Notes: a model not told the origin generated them from the sequence alone. A stretch of DNA of 64,000 bases from Choristoneura fumiferana (GCF_025370935.1 NC_133479.1:18944113-19008112); one strand, 5' to 3'. Shown: positions 41,254 through 52,510, counted from the first letter of the stretch. Translations and numbers: made by a program.

Positions 41254-41495
41254 CCCCGACGCAAAAAGAGGGGTGTTATAAGTTTGACCGCTATGTGTGT
41301 CTGTCTGTGTATCTGTGGCACCGTAGCACTTAAGCGGGTGGACCGATTTGAATGCGGTTTCTTTTATTTGAAAGCAGAGTTTCTAGCGATGGTTCTAAGA
41401 CATGTTTTATCAAAATCGGTTTAGCCGTTTTTGAGATATTGAACTTTGAAGTGACAAAGTCAGGGGTTTTCCAACTTTTTGTTCGTTAGGTTAGG
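41254..41495 (+). repeat. Family B repeat, copy B9
   Basis: Full-length: CCCCGACGCAAAAAGAGGGG to TTTTTGTTCGTTAGGTTAGG. Confidence 0.7.
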
Positions 41496-41524
41496 TTTAA
41501 ATTTACAAATGTAGGTTTTTTTTT

Positions 41525-41713
41525 AATAAATAAATAAATATCATGGGACACTTGACACCAATTGACCTAGTCCCAAACTAAGCAAAGCTTGTACTATGGA
41601 TACTAGGCAACGGATTAACATACTTTTATATATAAATATATATACTTAAATACATATGAAACATCCAAGACCCGAGAACAAACATTCGTGTTATTCATAC
41701 AAATATCTGCCCC
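41525..41713 (-). mobile_element. Family F SINE, head missing
   Basis: ATAAATAAATATCATGGGAC, GACCTAGTCCCAAACTAAGC, GACCCGAGAACAAACATTCG, then ends at AATATCTGCCCC before the B box. A normal 5' truncation. Confidence 0.8.
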
Positions 41714-42114
41714 ATTAAACTCGGCTTTACGACTTAAATATTTTACTGTAATAATTAACAATTTATTTCTTACGCGATGCAAAAAAAAACACTTTTATTA
41801 TTTAACTAAAGCCGGTAGCTATCGATCATCGATACAAATATCAATTCGATGGCGATTTGCGAACACCGACTCAGATTGATTGATGGCGTGATTGTTGCTT
41901 TTGTAAGCGTGCCGCTTCTGTGACAAAAAGCGAGGATTTCTAAGCTGCGCTAGATTCCTTTGAAGATTCATTATGACATTTAATTCAGGCAATGTCGATC
42001 TTTCTTAAACCGTTTATTTCTGATCATAAATAATATACGTCAAGTTCTAAAATTACAATAAAATTAAACTAAATTAAAGTAAACAATGTCATTAATAAAA
42101 TACAAACTTTAAAA

Positions 42115-42310
42115 AAAAACCTAAAAATCCCCCCCGACATCGTACCCCTCTGTACCGCAATGGACACGATGAAACAGCCACAACCAAGACCTGGGATCAC
42201 AACCTTTGTCCCTGAGACGACGACCCAACTCTAATCCCGGGCCTCCGAACACCAGGGCCCCGCTGTCTCGATCCTACTACTAAGATTCTCATATTACCCT
42301 GGTAAACCCT
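42115..42310. other. Unassigned GC-rich segment
   Basis: CCCCCCGACATCGTACCCCT, GACGACGACCCAACTCTAAT and CCAGGGCCCCGCTGTCTCGA. Composition differs from its surroundings. It could be an LTR or leader of a retroelement; no match within the window. Confidence 0.25.
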
Positions 42311-42454
42311 CGCTCAATTCATAAAGTACCTACAAAACAATTGCAAGAATAACTGCCGAATGTACTCGTATAATACCCAAAAGAAAATAGGGACCGACAT
42401 TAATTTCATTGGTAAAACAAAAATACTAATACATTTAAATTAACTTAAATGTAC

Positions 42455-42718
42455 TTACTTACTTACTTCGCCGGCTCAGCGACCCAAAGTGGGTCTTGGC
42501 CTCCGACACAAGACTCCGCCAATTGTTCCTATCCTGTACAACAAGGCGCCAGTCTGCCACCTGCATGTCGCACAGGTCTTTTCGGACTTCATCAACCAGC
42601 GATACCTAGGCCTTCCGATTGGCCGTCTTCCAGTCGGTTGTCCTAGGTATGCTCTCTTGGCCGCACGATCCTCTCCCATTCTCTCCACGTGGCACTTGCT
42701 TAACTTAAATGTATTCAC
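42455..42718 (-). pseudogene. LINE reverse-transcriptase C-terminus
   Basis: Minus strand: HVERMGEDRAAKRAYLGQPT, GRRPIGRPRYRW, then after one frameshift VDEVRKDLCDMQVADWRLVV, QDRNNWRSLVSEAKTHFGS and a stop, with a (TAAG)n tail. A third LINE family, ended by SEAKTHFGS rather than GEAYxQQW. One frameshift and few other defects suggest moderate age. Confidence 0.8.
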
Positions 42719-42719
42719 A

Positions 42720-43345
42720 TAATAATAATCATAAAAAACTAGGTATTCATAAAAACATAGTTACAAAATGTAACTAAAACTAGAAAAACTCTGTTTTCCG
42801 AATATGAATAAGACCTATGAATAAGAAGCTGGCTCTTCCCCGAAATTCACAATTGCAGATATTTTATTTTCAAGAAAAAAAAATAAGTTACTACTATAAA
42901 GATAGATGTAAATATTCTACTTAAAACAAGCGAAAGTACTGCATTTAAGTCCAAGCAGAGGAAAATGTTTCATCATTTGTTTCTTCATCATGAAGATGAT
43001 GGTGATGATAGAAAAATGTTTCATCACCTTTTATCTCTGATGCTGTCGGCTAGCATCTAATATCGAACTGTATTAGTTCACACGTGACTCCTACTCATTT
43101 GGAACAATGGGCTAATAACATATAGTTATATTATATGTTAGATGTGTAGCCGAGAACAATGCACGATTTAAATTTAGTGTAATTTATATCCGCGTTACAA
43201 TGTAATGTGGTTTTATTATAGTGCTTTAATTTTTATTCGATAGTGAATGTGTAAGAATTCATGCCAAGCGTTTATTCATGACTTTTAAGTGTTTATTGTT
43301 AAATATTTGTTTAGAATATTAAGTTAATTTAAGTTTTTTTATGTA
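42720..43345. other. Unassigned AT-rich sequence
   Basis: ATGATGGTGATGATAGAAAA near 42998 is a short GAT-rich tract; otherwise no gene or repeat recognised. Confidence 0.4.
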
Positions 43346-43479
43346 TAGTCAAGTTCATAAACTTGTGAGCAAAAATTTAATCAAAAATATCTGAACACGC
43401 TTCTACGCCGTAAACAATAGAGTCGTGTTCAGATATTTTTGATCAACTTTTTGCTCACAAGTTTAAGAACTCGACGGTA
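43346..43479. mobile_element. Family I-like palindromic MITE
   Basis: GTCAAGTTCATAAACTTGTG at the left and CACAAGTTTAAGAACTCGAC at the right are inverted; the inner arms ATCAAAAATATCTGAACACG/CGTGTTCAGATATTTTTGAT pair exactly. Confidence 0.75.
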
Positions 43480-43544
43480 CCCATGTTTTTATTAAAAAAC
43501 AAAATCAAATAGTTTAATCTACAATGGCTCTTTTACATGTAATT

Positions 43545-43980
43545 TTTAGGGTTTCGTACCGTGCCAACGGAACCCTCTGAGACTCCGCTGTCTGTCTGTC
43601 TGTCCGTCTGTCACATGGCTCTATTTCTTGAGTCGTAATAGTTAGACACTTGAAATTTTCACAGATTATGTATTACTGTGGCCGCTATAACAACAAATAC
43701 TAAAAACAGAATAAACTAAATATTTAAGGGGGGCTCCCATACAGCAAACGTCATAGTTTTACCGTTTTTTGCTTGATATTAATAACGGCAACAGGTAGAC
43801 GCTTGAAATATTCACAGAATCTTTAGTTGTATAATCACTACAAAAATAAATATTTAAAATAAAATAAATATAATACAATAAACTAGTTTTTTTTTGCCGT
43901 TTTTTGCTAATGTATAATTTTGTATAGATAATGATACGGAATCCTTCGTGCGCGAGTCCTACTCGCACTTAACCGGTTTT
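43545..43980 (+). repeat. Family Q repeat, full copy
   Basis: From TTTTTAGGGTTTCGTACC through GAGACTCCGCTGTCTGTCTG to ACGGAATCCTTCGTGCGCGA and GTCCTACTCGCACTTAACCG. The start and end echo each other in inverted sense (AGGGTTTCGTACC/GATACGGAATCCTT). Contains the frame 43759-43968, which is incidental. Confidence 0.65.
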
Positions 43981-43984
43981 AATA

Positions 43985-44400
43985 CTTACATATTATCGTA
44001 TAAATTGAAAATCAATAACTTACACTAACATACCTATTCACAAAAGTCACTTCACGTTACAATGACAAATAGAATAATAAGTAAAACAAAGGAACATTCC
44101 ACTTTCGACAAAAACATAACAGACAGAGCATAAAGATTAGCGAGATTAACATAAATCTAACATAAGTAATATTGTCATTTTGTCCAAATAAAGCGGGCCA
44201 CACATATTTTAGCGAATCTTAAGAAAGCATGAAGCGGCCATGAATCAACGGTGACAACGCAGTATTTGATACCTCGATCTCGATAAGACTGTGACAATAT
44301 TTCATGATAAATCGAGGACATTTTTCGTCTTATAAGTCACTAAAACAATACAAGTAGCTCTATTTCCAACATCGTCCTAAGCAAACTAATTTCGATCTAT
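43985..44400. other. Unassigned sequence
   Basis: No gene or repeat recognised. Confidence 0.4.
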
Positions 44401-44930
44401 GTATATGTCTCTCTACAGGGCACAGAAGGCCACCGGCCCTTTCTTAGAATGAGAAGGATTGGGCATTAATTCATTAATTTCTTAATTAATTCCTGTGCGG
44501 ATTGGAAACTTCATACACATCATCGAATTTCATCGCCAGTGTGTTTTTTTTATTCGACTGGATTGAAAACGAGCAAGTGGGTCTCCTGATGGTAAGGGAT
44601 CACCACCGCTCATAGACACCGGCAATACCAGGGGGATTGCAGATGCGTTGAAAATCTAGAGGCCTAAGATGAAATACCTCAAGTGCTAGTAATTTCACCG
44701 GCTGTCTTACTCTCCACGCCGAAACAACAGTGCAAGCACTGCTGCTTCACGGCAGGATTAGCGAGCAAGATGGTGGTAGCAATCCGGGCGGACCTTGAAC
44801 AAGGTCCTGCAAATGATGATGAATGAATGTGTATGATGTTTCCCTGCATCATTAAGCAAAGTGAAGAATTTCAAATTCACACAGTCACCCACTAATTTTA
44901 AAAAACTCAGTGGTTCTCTCAGCCCTAGGT
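44401..44930 (-). mobile_element. Family C SINE split by a family A insertion
   Basis: Family C pieces lie at 44401-44543 (ACAGGGCACAGAAGGCC, GTGCGGATTGGAAACTTCAT) and 44813-44930 (GATGTTTCCCTGCATC, GAATTTCAAATTCACACAG). Between them, 44544-44811 on the minus strand, is a nearly complete family A copy from TTTTTTTTATTCGACTGG to GGACCTTGAACAAGGTCCTG. Family C was therefore present before this A insertion. Confidence 0.75.
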
Positions 44931-45172
44931 CAGGGTTGTATTTTTAGGACTTCGTTATACTCGTACTTTTACTATACTTTGACAGGTTCGTACATGGCAC
45001 TTGGTAGAACTCTGTTGCAGGGAGCTTCGGCTGCCTTTATCAAGTTTTCTTGATAAGTGCGACAAAATGGTGACTGCAACAGGATTCTACTGAGTGTCAC
45101 AACGATCTAGTCAATGTATAATTTAGACATAAAATTATTATTGTTACTGAGACGATACGAATTTTTCTTTCC

Positions 45173-45395
45173 AAAACAAATGAAAGCAGCAGTGCTTGCA
45201 CTGTGTTTCGGCGTGAAGAGTAAGACAGCCGGTTAAATTACTGGCACTTGAGGTATCCCATCTTAGGCCTCTAGGTTGGCAACGCATCTGCAATCCCCCT
45301 GGTGTTGCAGGTGTCTATGGGCGGTGGTGATCTCTTATCATCAGGAGACCCACTTGCTCGTTTGCCATCCAGTTGAATAAAAAAAAAAACAAATG
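45173..45395 (+). mobile_element. Family A retroposon, 5'-truncated, with 10-bp target duplication
   Basis: AAAACAAATG at 45173-45182 and 45386-45395 flanks the insert, which starts at AAGCAGCAGTGCTTGCAC and ends GTTGAATAAAAAAAAAA. Truncation and the A-tail show LINE-type integration. Confidence 0.85.
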
Positions 45396-46014
45396 TATTA
45401 GTTTTACAGAAACATGGCCCCCCTAAGATTTTACTACTCCAAAAAATGCTCTAACCTTTATGCCCCTGTAATTGTTCAAAATAGGACCGTATTAAAAACG
45501 TCCACTTAATTTACGACTGAACTAACAGAATTGAGTTTTATTGGCTTAGTAACGATTTAGAGTGACTCCGCGACTTTGACGACTAACTCCGTAATTTATG
45601 TGGACCTCGTGAACCCATTTTAATTTTTTTTTAGTTATAAAAGCGCCACTGGACAGTTTTATTTGCTTTGAAGGGGTTTTTAGTGATTTTTTTAACTTAA
45701 TTTTACTTAACCAAAGACCGGCTGTTTGCTGATTTGAGACTATTTTCTTTCTTCCTCTAACCTAGAATGCTTTTGGACTCTGTATGTCCAATTCCATTCA
45801 CTTCTGATAATTAGATTCACTTGAAATTTGGTATGAAACAACGTGTTTTTATTTTAAAGGTTAGATTTAAAAATTTAATCATAATGATTTAAGGTCAAAT
45901 GAAGGTAATATTTCCAAAATATTGTTGGCCCAACTCTTAGTGTTTAAAAAAGTTAGTAAAATGTTTTTAATTCACACATATTGAGCAAAAATAGTTTTTT
46001 CACTTCTCATGCTT
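45396..46014. other. Unassigned sequence
   Basis: No gene or repeat recognised. Confidence 0.4.
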
Positions 46015-46420
46015 CTCTTTTGTATAAAGAGTGCATAAAGTAAAATCTTCGTCTAAGACCAAGGTAATAAGGTCTCAACAGCGACAAACGAAAAAGTTTA
46101 TATATATTTTTTATATCATTTTAAATTTATATAAAAGTAAAAATCAATTACAATCAATCTATATAGATTAATAAAATTAAAAATATATAATTATATAGTA
46201 ATGCATGAACAATAAAAGGTTCATAATAAGTGAACAATTGTTTACGCTGTTGCTATTTCAGTTTGTTGAAAAGCAGAGTGTATAACTCGAGCATTAAACC
46301 CATTTCCTCCTCGACGTGTCTATCCACCCTCACCGTACCGGCTCGGGTGGCTATATGAACGTCTTGGGTAAAATAGCTCGTTTTATGCTCTTGTTGTACA
46401 ATCTACTATTTTTTTACGTC
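46015..46420 (-). repeat. Family P repeat, copy P2 (inverted relative to P1)
   Basis: TTCGTCTAAGACCAAGGTAA, GAGCATTAAACCCATTT, CGACGTGTCTATCCACCCTC and TTTATGCTCTTGTTGTACAA mirror P1 at 37 kb. It adds TTTCAGTTTGTTGAAAAGCA where P1 has TTCACTTCGATTGAG. Confidence 0.65.
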
Positions 46421-46710
46421 ACGTCCATGTCACTTGTCAAATTTGTGAACTTTACAATTTGCCGATACGGTGTATAAGTAGGTAGAGTAGGATGAGGATG
46501 GCAATGCAAATAAATACAAAACTGAATTAACATTAAAATTTGTTGATTAAAAAATCGAATAACAAAAGGAAGAAAGGAAAAGTAAATAAGTTACAAGTAT
46601 AAAAAAATGCAACTGATACACAGTAATACATGTCTCACATGTCTGTGATTAGCAATTGACCAAATAAATTGAACGATTAAGACCAACTATAAATGTTTTA
46701 ATTATAAATG

Positions 46711-46770
46711 GTTGGTGGTGATCATTTCCCATCACATGACCCGCTTGCTCGTGAACTACACCCTCTAATA
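46711..46770 (+). mobile_element. Family A-related tail fragment
   Basis: TTGGTGGTGATCATTTCCCA, ATGACCCGCTTGCTCGTGAA. Confidence 0.4.
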
Positions 46771-46774
46771 ATAA

Positions 46775-47335
46775 AAATATGGGTTAAGATTATGAAATAT
46801 GCATAAAAAGTGGCGCTACTTTTTTTATAACCTTTTTAATAATCAAACTCCCGGCGCTTGCACTTCACCTCATGCCATTGAGCTAAAATATGTTTTTTTA
46901 AATGCCTATTTCAGTTCAGAGTGCGACTATGGAAATTTGATTTCCCAGCACGACAGTTAGTAGACAGTAAACTGTCCCTGGGTGGTCTGGTACCATTTGT
47001 GTAGCGAGATGTGACATCATGGAACCAATACGATAGAAGTATTAAGTGTGTTTATCTGTGGTATCATTTTAAATCGATTTAAAAAATGGATGATTTTGTA
47101 AGAGGAAAATTTTGGTATTTCTAAAATGTTTGAGAGCTACCTTGAATTAGCAGCTTCTTTATGTCCCGAAAGACACAGATATATCGCCAAACAATGGCTT
47201 CTAATGGAATGAAACCAATGTCAAATTTAAAGTCAATTCCACAACAAGAAATTGGGAAAAATAAAAAAGTAGGGGTGTCCGAACTAGGTACCTAGCTCAA
47301 AAAGCTGGCAATGAATCTATAATTCAACTTGTGTT
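46775..47335. other. Unassigned sequence
   Basis: No gene or repeat recognised. Confidence 0.4.
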
Positions 47336-47398
47336 ATGGGTGTGCATGGGTATTGGTGATTTTTTCCATCAGGTAACCCGCCTGCTTGTTTACACTAC
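47336..47398 (+). mobile_element. Family A-related tail fragment
   Basis: TATGGGTGTGCATGGGTATT, TCCATCAGGTAACCCGCCTG. Confidence 0.4.
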
Positions 47399-47667
47399 TA
47401 GTAGTACTAAAGTTTTTGTCTATATTTGAGTAGTAACAACAAATGGGCACAGTCACGGGGCACTTGCTAACTCACATTAAATAGTTGAACTGACGTTTAT
47501 ACGACACGGTAGTAGTTTTGTTACTAACACATACCTACATTTTATAGCTATGGAAAGGTTAACTAGTTGTGATTCGAGGTCAAATTGTACCTAATGTTTT
47601 AATGTGGATGTGAAAATTGTTTACATTCAGTTTTCAAATTTAGTCATTAACCAATTTTATTGAAAAG

Positions 47668-47870
47668 AAAGAAGAAAGAAAGAAAGAAAGAAAATACATT
47701 TATTCACAACACAAGACAACAAAATTATTAGGTACAAAAAAAAAAACAACACAAAGGTATGTGTCATTGCGGTTGTGAATCGGACACTGGCTCAGCATAA
47801 TGCTGAAGCGTTAAAAACACCCCAGCGCTGATTTTCAGCCAGCACCGTCGGCAACCCTCGGGCCGTTATA
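47668..47870 (-). repeat. Family S retroposon end, longer copy
   Basis: (GAAA)n then ATACATTTATTCACAACACA, TGTCATTGCGGTTGTGAATC and ATGCTGAAGCGTTAAAAACA, GCTGATTTTCAGCCAGCACC. It extends further 5' than the 6.2-kb copy. Confidence 0.6.
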
Positions 47871-48179
47871 AAGACACACTACACACCATCAACTACATAA
47901 AACTACATAAATAAATAGATATTTTGTAAACTATAAAACTAATTTATTGTGTGACTTTAAAAACATAAAAATAAATGTATTAGGTACGTAGATATATATA
48001 ATTAATTTTACAACTATTATTATTATGCACTCACTTGCCAAGTATACACCCTAACGCGGGCTAAAAAGAAAAATTAAATTAAAGAAAGAAATCGAAATAT
48101 TGCAAACTTTTATTTGGTATTTATTTTATTATAAAATTCAAGGTAAGCGTTAATTTGTAATTACATCCTAGAATACACA

Positions 48180-48370
48180 TACACACACACAAACATCACG
48201 CCTGTATTCCCAAATGGGGTAGGCAAAAAAGTTTGACAAAAACGTTACAATAGTGACAGGTTGCTAGCCTGTCGCCTACGGTATAACTTAACCTATATCC
48301 TCAGTCGCCTCTTACGACATCCACGGAAGAAATGGAGAGGTATTATTCTAACCCGACACCACACGGGTAC
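48180..48370 (+). repeat. Family K repeat
   Basis: CACGCCTGTATTCCCAAATG, GGGTAGGCAAAAAAGTTTG, CTCAGTCGCCTCTTACGACA and CCCGACACCACACGGG. A shortened relative interrupts family J at 23.5 kb. Class uncertain. Confidence 0.55.
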
Positions 48371-48489
48371 ATCCTAAAATAATATGCAAATTTGACAATT
48401 AACATACTACCTACATACCTACTCATGAAAATTTTAAACGAATCTTAAATTAACGTGAATTTGCAGACTATGAGATTATGTTACATCCA

Positions 48490-48715
48490 TACTTATATTA
48501 TAAATGCGAAAGTGTGTGTGTTTGTATGTTTGTCCGTCTTTCACGTCGGAACGGAGCGACGGATCGACGTGATTTTTGGCATAGAGATAGTTTATAGGCC
48601 AGAGAGTGACACAGGCTGCACAAATGCAAAATGAAAAATGCAACAGTTCCTGAGGGAACAGCGCGCGATAACCGAATTCCACGTGGACGAAGCCCCGGGC
48701 TAAAGCTAGTAATTA
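48490..48715 (+). repeat. Family Y repeat, full copy (possibly Helitron-like)
   Basis: ACTTATATTATAAATGCGAA, GGAACGGAGCGACGGATCGA, GGCATAGAGATAGTTTATAG and GACGAAGCCCCGGGCTAAAG, ending CTAG before T. A CTAG end next to T with a preceding hairpin (CCCCGGG) is compatible with a non-autonomous Helitron; this is inference. Partial ends recur at 14.1, 16.0, 27.3, 35.2, 54.9 and 60.2 kb. Confidence 0.5.
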
Positions 48716-48775
48716 AATAATTGAAAAACTAGCAGCACCTAGTTTGTTCAGAATCGAGAGGAGGATTGATTCAGA

Positions 48776-48845
48776 AAGTCAAAAGTCAAAATATCTATAT
48801 TCAATTTAGGTTATAACAATCACTTATGAATGCCAAATTATACCA
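48776..48845 (-). mobile_element. Family H LINE 3' end fragment
   Basis: AAGTCAAAAGTCAAAATATC, TTCAATTTAGGTTATAACAA and CACTTATGAATGCCAAA, as at 13.7 kb. Confidence 0.6.
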
Positions 48846-48939
48846 CAAATACTTTAAACAAGGGTGCTCTCTTACTGCGTCCAGTTTGAATTTCAAAGTC
48901 ATTTCAAACAAATTTCTTAAAACTCAGACATAAGAGCCT

Positions 48940-49005
48940 GTTGTTAACCCACGATCCTCTGCTTGTGAGGCCATAGGTCAAACCACTAGGCTACCGTACC
49001 ACTGC
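48940..49005 (-). mobile_element. Family C SINE head fragment
   Basis: CCCACGATCCTCTGCTTGTG, AGGCCATAGGTCAAACCACT, AGGCTACC: the tRNA-like part only. Confidence 0.6.
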
Positions 49006-49110
49006 ATGCATACACACACGTGGTAAATACCTGTCATCTAAATAATAATTAAACAACATTGTAAATCTGTTAAAAAACTACACCGGGTGTGGTCTGTAAT
49101 ATGAGCAAAT

Positions 49111-49404
49111 AATTAAAACATAGATTATACTCCTCAAACTGAACAACATTAAATAGTTCAGCGACTTTTAAAAATAATTAGTTTTTAAGTTTTATTACAC
49201 TTTTAAGTTTATTCGAAGAAGCAATGTAAAGCAAAATGCTTGATGTTTGTAGCGTGAGAGGTGACGTCAGTTGTGTTCTAGGATGGCGTACATTGATAGC
49301 AGTATTAAATTTGTATGAAAAAAGGAAAATTCAAAGACTCCATTATTTTTAAAAGTCGCTGAACTAAGTTGTTCAGTTTGACGAGGACAATCTATGTTTT
49401 AATT
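49111..49404. mobile_element. Palindromic MITE with arms of about 60 bp
   Basis: AATTAAAACATAGATTATAC at the left and ATCTATGTTTTAATT at the right are inverted. Pairing continues through CTGAACAAC, GTTCAGCGACTTTTAAAAAT and partners. The left flank ACACCGGGTGTGGTCTGTAA may belong to the element, its right counterpart having been replaced by the family H end that follows. Confidence 0.7.
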
Positions 49405-49508
49405 TTTTGCCGGATTCTTCTCAACAGAGGTTCTTCCGAACAGGTGGTAGATTTTTTGACATTCATAATTAATATAGCCTAAATTGAATAAAGATATTTT
49501 GACTTTGA
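49405..49508 (+). mobile_element. Family H LINE 3' end
   Basis: TTTTGCCGGATTCTTCTCAA, AGGTTCTTCCGAACAGGTGG, AATTGAATAAAGATATTTTG, ACTTTGAC. Confidence 0.65.
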
Positions 49509-49944
49509 CAAAAATATTGCAACGTAAATAAAAGCCAATGGCCACCCGTAATGCACAACAGCTGAAGCTACCGTTCTCACATAAACCAACAACAGTGTTT
49601 AATTACACAACAAAACAAAACTAACTCTGCAAAATATCGATTACCACTCGTTTTGTCATCTCGATAATAAATAACGAATCGGACCGTAATACCCCGCGAT
49701 CATATCAACGAATCGCAGGAGTTACGGGAGAGTTAGTGACGTGGTTAGTATCGTTTGGGTAAAGACCAAATGCGCAACTTTTTGGTCTTCACCCATTTAA
49801 CACCTCCAAAACTAGCTTAGCACGGTAAACGATAAAACGGAAGTAGTTAATTTGCTAGTTATTTTTTAATATGGATTTGTCTTATTAGATGACAATACCA
49901 GTGTAAAATATGCTGCTAAGTATTCGTCAAACTTCTAGTAAACG
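49509..49944. other. Unassigned sequence
   Basis: No gene or repeat recognised. Confidence 0.4.
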
Positions 49945-50150
49945 GAATGTTGAGTTGACCGTTGGCGGAGAAAAGTCATCGAGTGGCGATCACAAACCGG
50001 AAGACGAAGCGTTAGCAGGCCTCTCACTAGAACTAGATGGACTGGCGACACCATTAGAGTTGCGGGCAACCGGTAGATGCAAGTAGCGAGTTGTCTTTCA
50101 TTATGGCGTTCTAAGGGGAATGCCTTTATTTTACAGTGGACTTGTAACTT
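49945..50150 (+). pseudogene. LINE (RTE-like) C-terminal remnant
   Basis: In one frame: WRRKVIEWRSQTGRRSVSRP, TRTRWTGDTIRVAGNR, a stop, MQVASCLSLWRSKGNAFILQ, W. One internal stop; the acidic pair of RWxDD is degraded to GD. Confidence 0.7.
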
Positions 50151-50379
50151 TACAGATATCTACTTGTAATTATTATTAATTTATTTTTGACATTAGATTT
50201 GAATTTTGTATTTGATTGATCGATATTTTTTTAGAATTTCATTAAGTATAAAACGTACGCAATTTCCCAGAAACGACCTTTTGGTATTAGCCAGTCTATA
50301 GGATAGATTTCTTATGCATTCCTGACTTTCTTTTCCTTTGGCTTATCGACGTTACTAGAAAAATCACTTACAATTGCAA

Positions 50380-50600
50380 CTGATCCCATCACTAGCCGGT
50401 ATCTGGCGATCGGCCGCCATATTGCGCGACGCAGCGCCTCTTGCGCCGAATTCCGCGATGCGTCCGCGCCGATACCGCGTCTCTGACATTTTTGTCCGAA
50501 GAATTAGTTGTGATATTCGATCGGGAATGGGTGTTAGGATTTTCTGGCGTGCTTTTGTTTTGAGACTGTGCGACGCAAAAGAGGGTAAAGTGTTTGTTAG
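50380..50600. other. GC-rich patch with open frame, unassigned
   Basis: GGCGATCGGCCGCCATATTG, GCGACGCAGCGCCTCTTGCG and CGCGCCGATACCGCGTCTC. An open frame of 79 codons on the plus strand has no recognisable similarity. AGAGGGTAAAGT near 50580 is a weak donor match. Possible 5' exon or promoter; unsupported. Confidence 0.2.
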
Positions 50601-50696
50601 CCTATGTATGTAAATAGGTACCTCGTCTGAAACCTACATGAGTAGCGTTACAACTCTCTTCCATCCGAGGCATTAGGTAGGACAACCCTGGGCTAC

Positions 50697-50815
50697 AAGT
50701 GGTTAGATAACCTGACTACGAAGCTTTTGGTCCCTAATTCGATTCCCGGTCGGGGTAAAAATTTGTATGCAAAATACTAATGTTTATTTTCGATTTTCGG
50801 AGTTAATTATGTCTC
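50697..50815 (+). mobile_element. Family F SINE, 5' half
   Basis: GTGGTTAGATAACCTGACTA, CGAAGCTTTTGGTCCC, TTCGATTCCCGGTCGGGGTA; the 3' half is lost. Confidence 0.7.
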
Positions 50816-50941
50816 AAAGGTAGTTATTATAGTTATTACTTGTAAATTAGTTGTTACCTAATTTTATCCGTCTGGGGGAGGGGAAATGAACACGTACGCT
50901 GATTTTAGTGTTTAAAGTGGTGTAGGTAGATTGGTAAACTA

Positions 50942-51075
50942 CAGTTACCAGCATTAATATCTCACAGCGGAGCGTGCAAAAATATCTGACACGTCCTTCC
51001 GGCCCTCGAAATAAGAGTCGTGGTCGTATCAGATATTTATGCACGCTTGTTGTATCAAGTATTGGTGCTGGTCTT
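50942..51075. mobile_element. Family I palindromic MITE
   Basis: CAGTTACCAGCATTAATATC, GAGCGTGCAAAAATATCTGA, GCACGCTTGTTGTATCAAGT, TATTGGTGCTG; close to the 10.2-kb copy. Confidence 0.75.
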
Positions 51076-51716
51076 AGAGCAACGCGGGCTTCCTACCGGA
51101 AGGAAGTAGCCTTAGCGGTAGATTACGTTTAAAATAGTTCTGGCGTTTGTTGCTGGGGCACACTTACATGCAAAAGACAAAACTGCCAACTGACTGTAAT
51201 GACGATATTAACACGTAAGTAATACAACAATAGACTAATAATTCGTATACAGATGACTCAAAACTCACACATTGACAGTAACATCACTAAGTTGTTCATC
51301 GCCGAAAATTCGGTTTTATCGCTTGACCGATCCGAAATTTGTACGGATTAGCGGACTCGATGTTGGTAAACGAATCCAATAATAATATTGTGATAAAATG
51401 AACGACTTTGTTGTAGTGTAATTAAATAGCAATAATACGATAACAATTTAATTACATGTGAAATGTAACACCATCTTTTTGCAAGCTTGACGTCCCAGGT
51501 CTCTTTTTACAGCAGAAAACTGAACAATTCGGCATATTTAGCACTGCAGCGTTCACTCGCGCGACTCGATTCGGTCTAATTTGAAATCCGAGCGCGCCTT
51601 GTTTTATAAAATTCGTATGCCCAGTTGGGCTTGTACTTTGACAGAGGGGTCGCGGCGAATGGCTACTCCCTTCTGTAGGAAGCCCGCGTTGCTTTAAGGT
51701 GATGGTGACTGTACGT
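51076..51716. mobile_element. Longer element with 32-bp inverted repeats
   Basis: GCAACGCGGGCTTCCTACCG at 51079 and GTAGGAAGCCCGCGTTGC at 51675-51692 are inverted, continuing to GAAGTAGCC/GGCTACTC. The right end AGGTGATGGTGACTG is followed by TA and is complementary to the CAGTCACC-type start of family I. The 550-base interior has no coding frame of note; CGCGCGACTCGATTCGG near 51558 is GC-rich. Probably a non-autonomous TA-target DNA transposon with a family I element at or as its left end. Confidence 0.5.
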
Positions 51717-51912
51717 ACAAGTCACGGAATAACGGGTGTTACAAGGGACCATAAGCCGTATTATCTGACGCGTTGACGTTCACGATTGCATTCACCATCT
51801 CTTTCTGCCCTCGTCTTTTACCGTGTGACAGAAAGAAGTGGTGAAAACGGTTGCGATTCCAAGTGTGTTAAACAATAAGGCCTCAGATTCTAACCAGAGA
51901 ATCCTAGCTTAA

Positions 51913-52053
51913 CCCCCTGATTCACCACACATTGATTAATTTTATTTCACGGATAAATGTGATGCCGTCTCCGTCTATTCGAACAAAACAAACAGAGACG
52001 GCATCACATTTATCCGTCAAATAAATTTATTCACTGGATGGGGAAACAGGGGG
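51913..52053. mobile_element. Family D MITE, diverged subfamily (141 bp)
   Basis: CCCCCTGATTCACCACACAT at the left and CTGGATGGGGAAACAGGGGG at the right; the centre GTGATGCCGTCTCCGTCTAT is unchanged. Flanked by TTAA on both sides (a TWA trinucleotide plus one ambiguous base). Same length as the other copies despite arm divergence. Confidence 0.8.
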
Positions 52054-52441
52054 TTAATGAAAGGTTAAAATGCTTCATTAAATAAAAACCAATAATGTGG
52101 ACATAAGTCACACTTTCTAAATGAGACAAAGACTTGTTGTTACAAAATTCCTCTTAAAATATACCACGGAAACAGAGTCAACGCGTCAGAAAAACACGAT
52201 ACGTTTTTAAAAACAGGTTCCGTATGAACCAGTGGGTGCAATAAAATTACACACAAAAAAAAGTATCTCGAGTTTCTTGCCAGATTCTTCTCAATTAAAA
52301 GCATCTTATCTGTTATTTTATACGTCGACATACCTAATTTTATCCAAATGCATCCAGCCGTTTCATCGTGAAAGAGAAAAAATACAAGCGGGCTTTTATA
52401 GAACGAGCTCTGCCCTCACTATTTCGATCTAAATTTTTATA

Positions 52442-52510
52442 TAATTATTATAAAGGGGACACACCTGATGTCACCTGATGAAAATCAATCACCGCACCGC
52501 ACCCATGGAC
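52442..52510 (-). mobile_element. Family A-related tail fragment
   Basis: Reverse complement: TGTCCATGGGTGCGGTGCGG, TGATTGATTTTCATCAGGTG. A family H scrap (GAGTTTCTTGCCAGATTCTT) lies just before at 52270. Confidence 0.4.
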
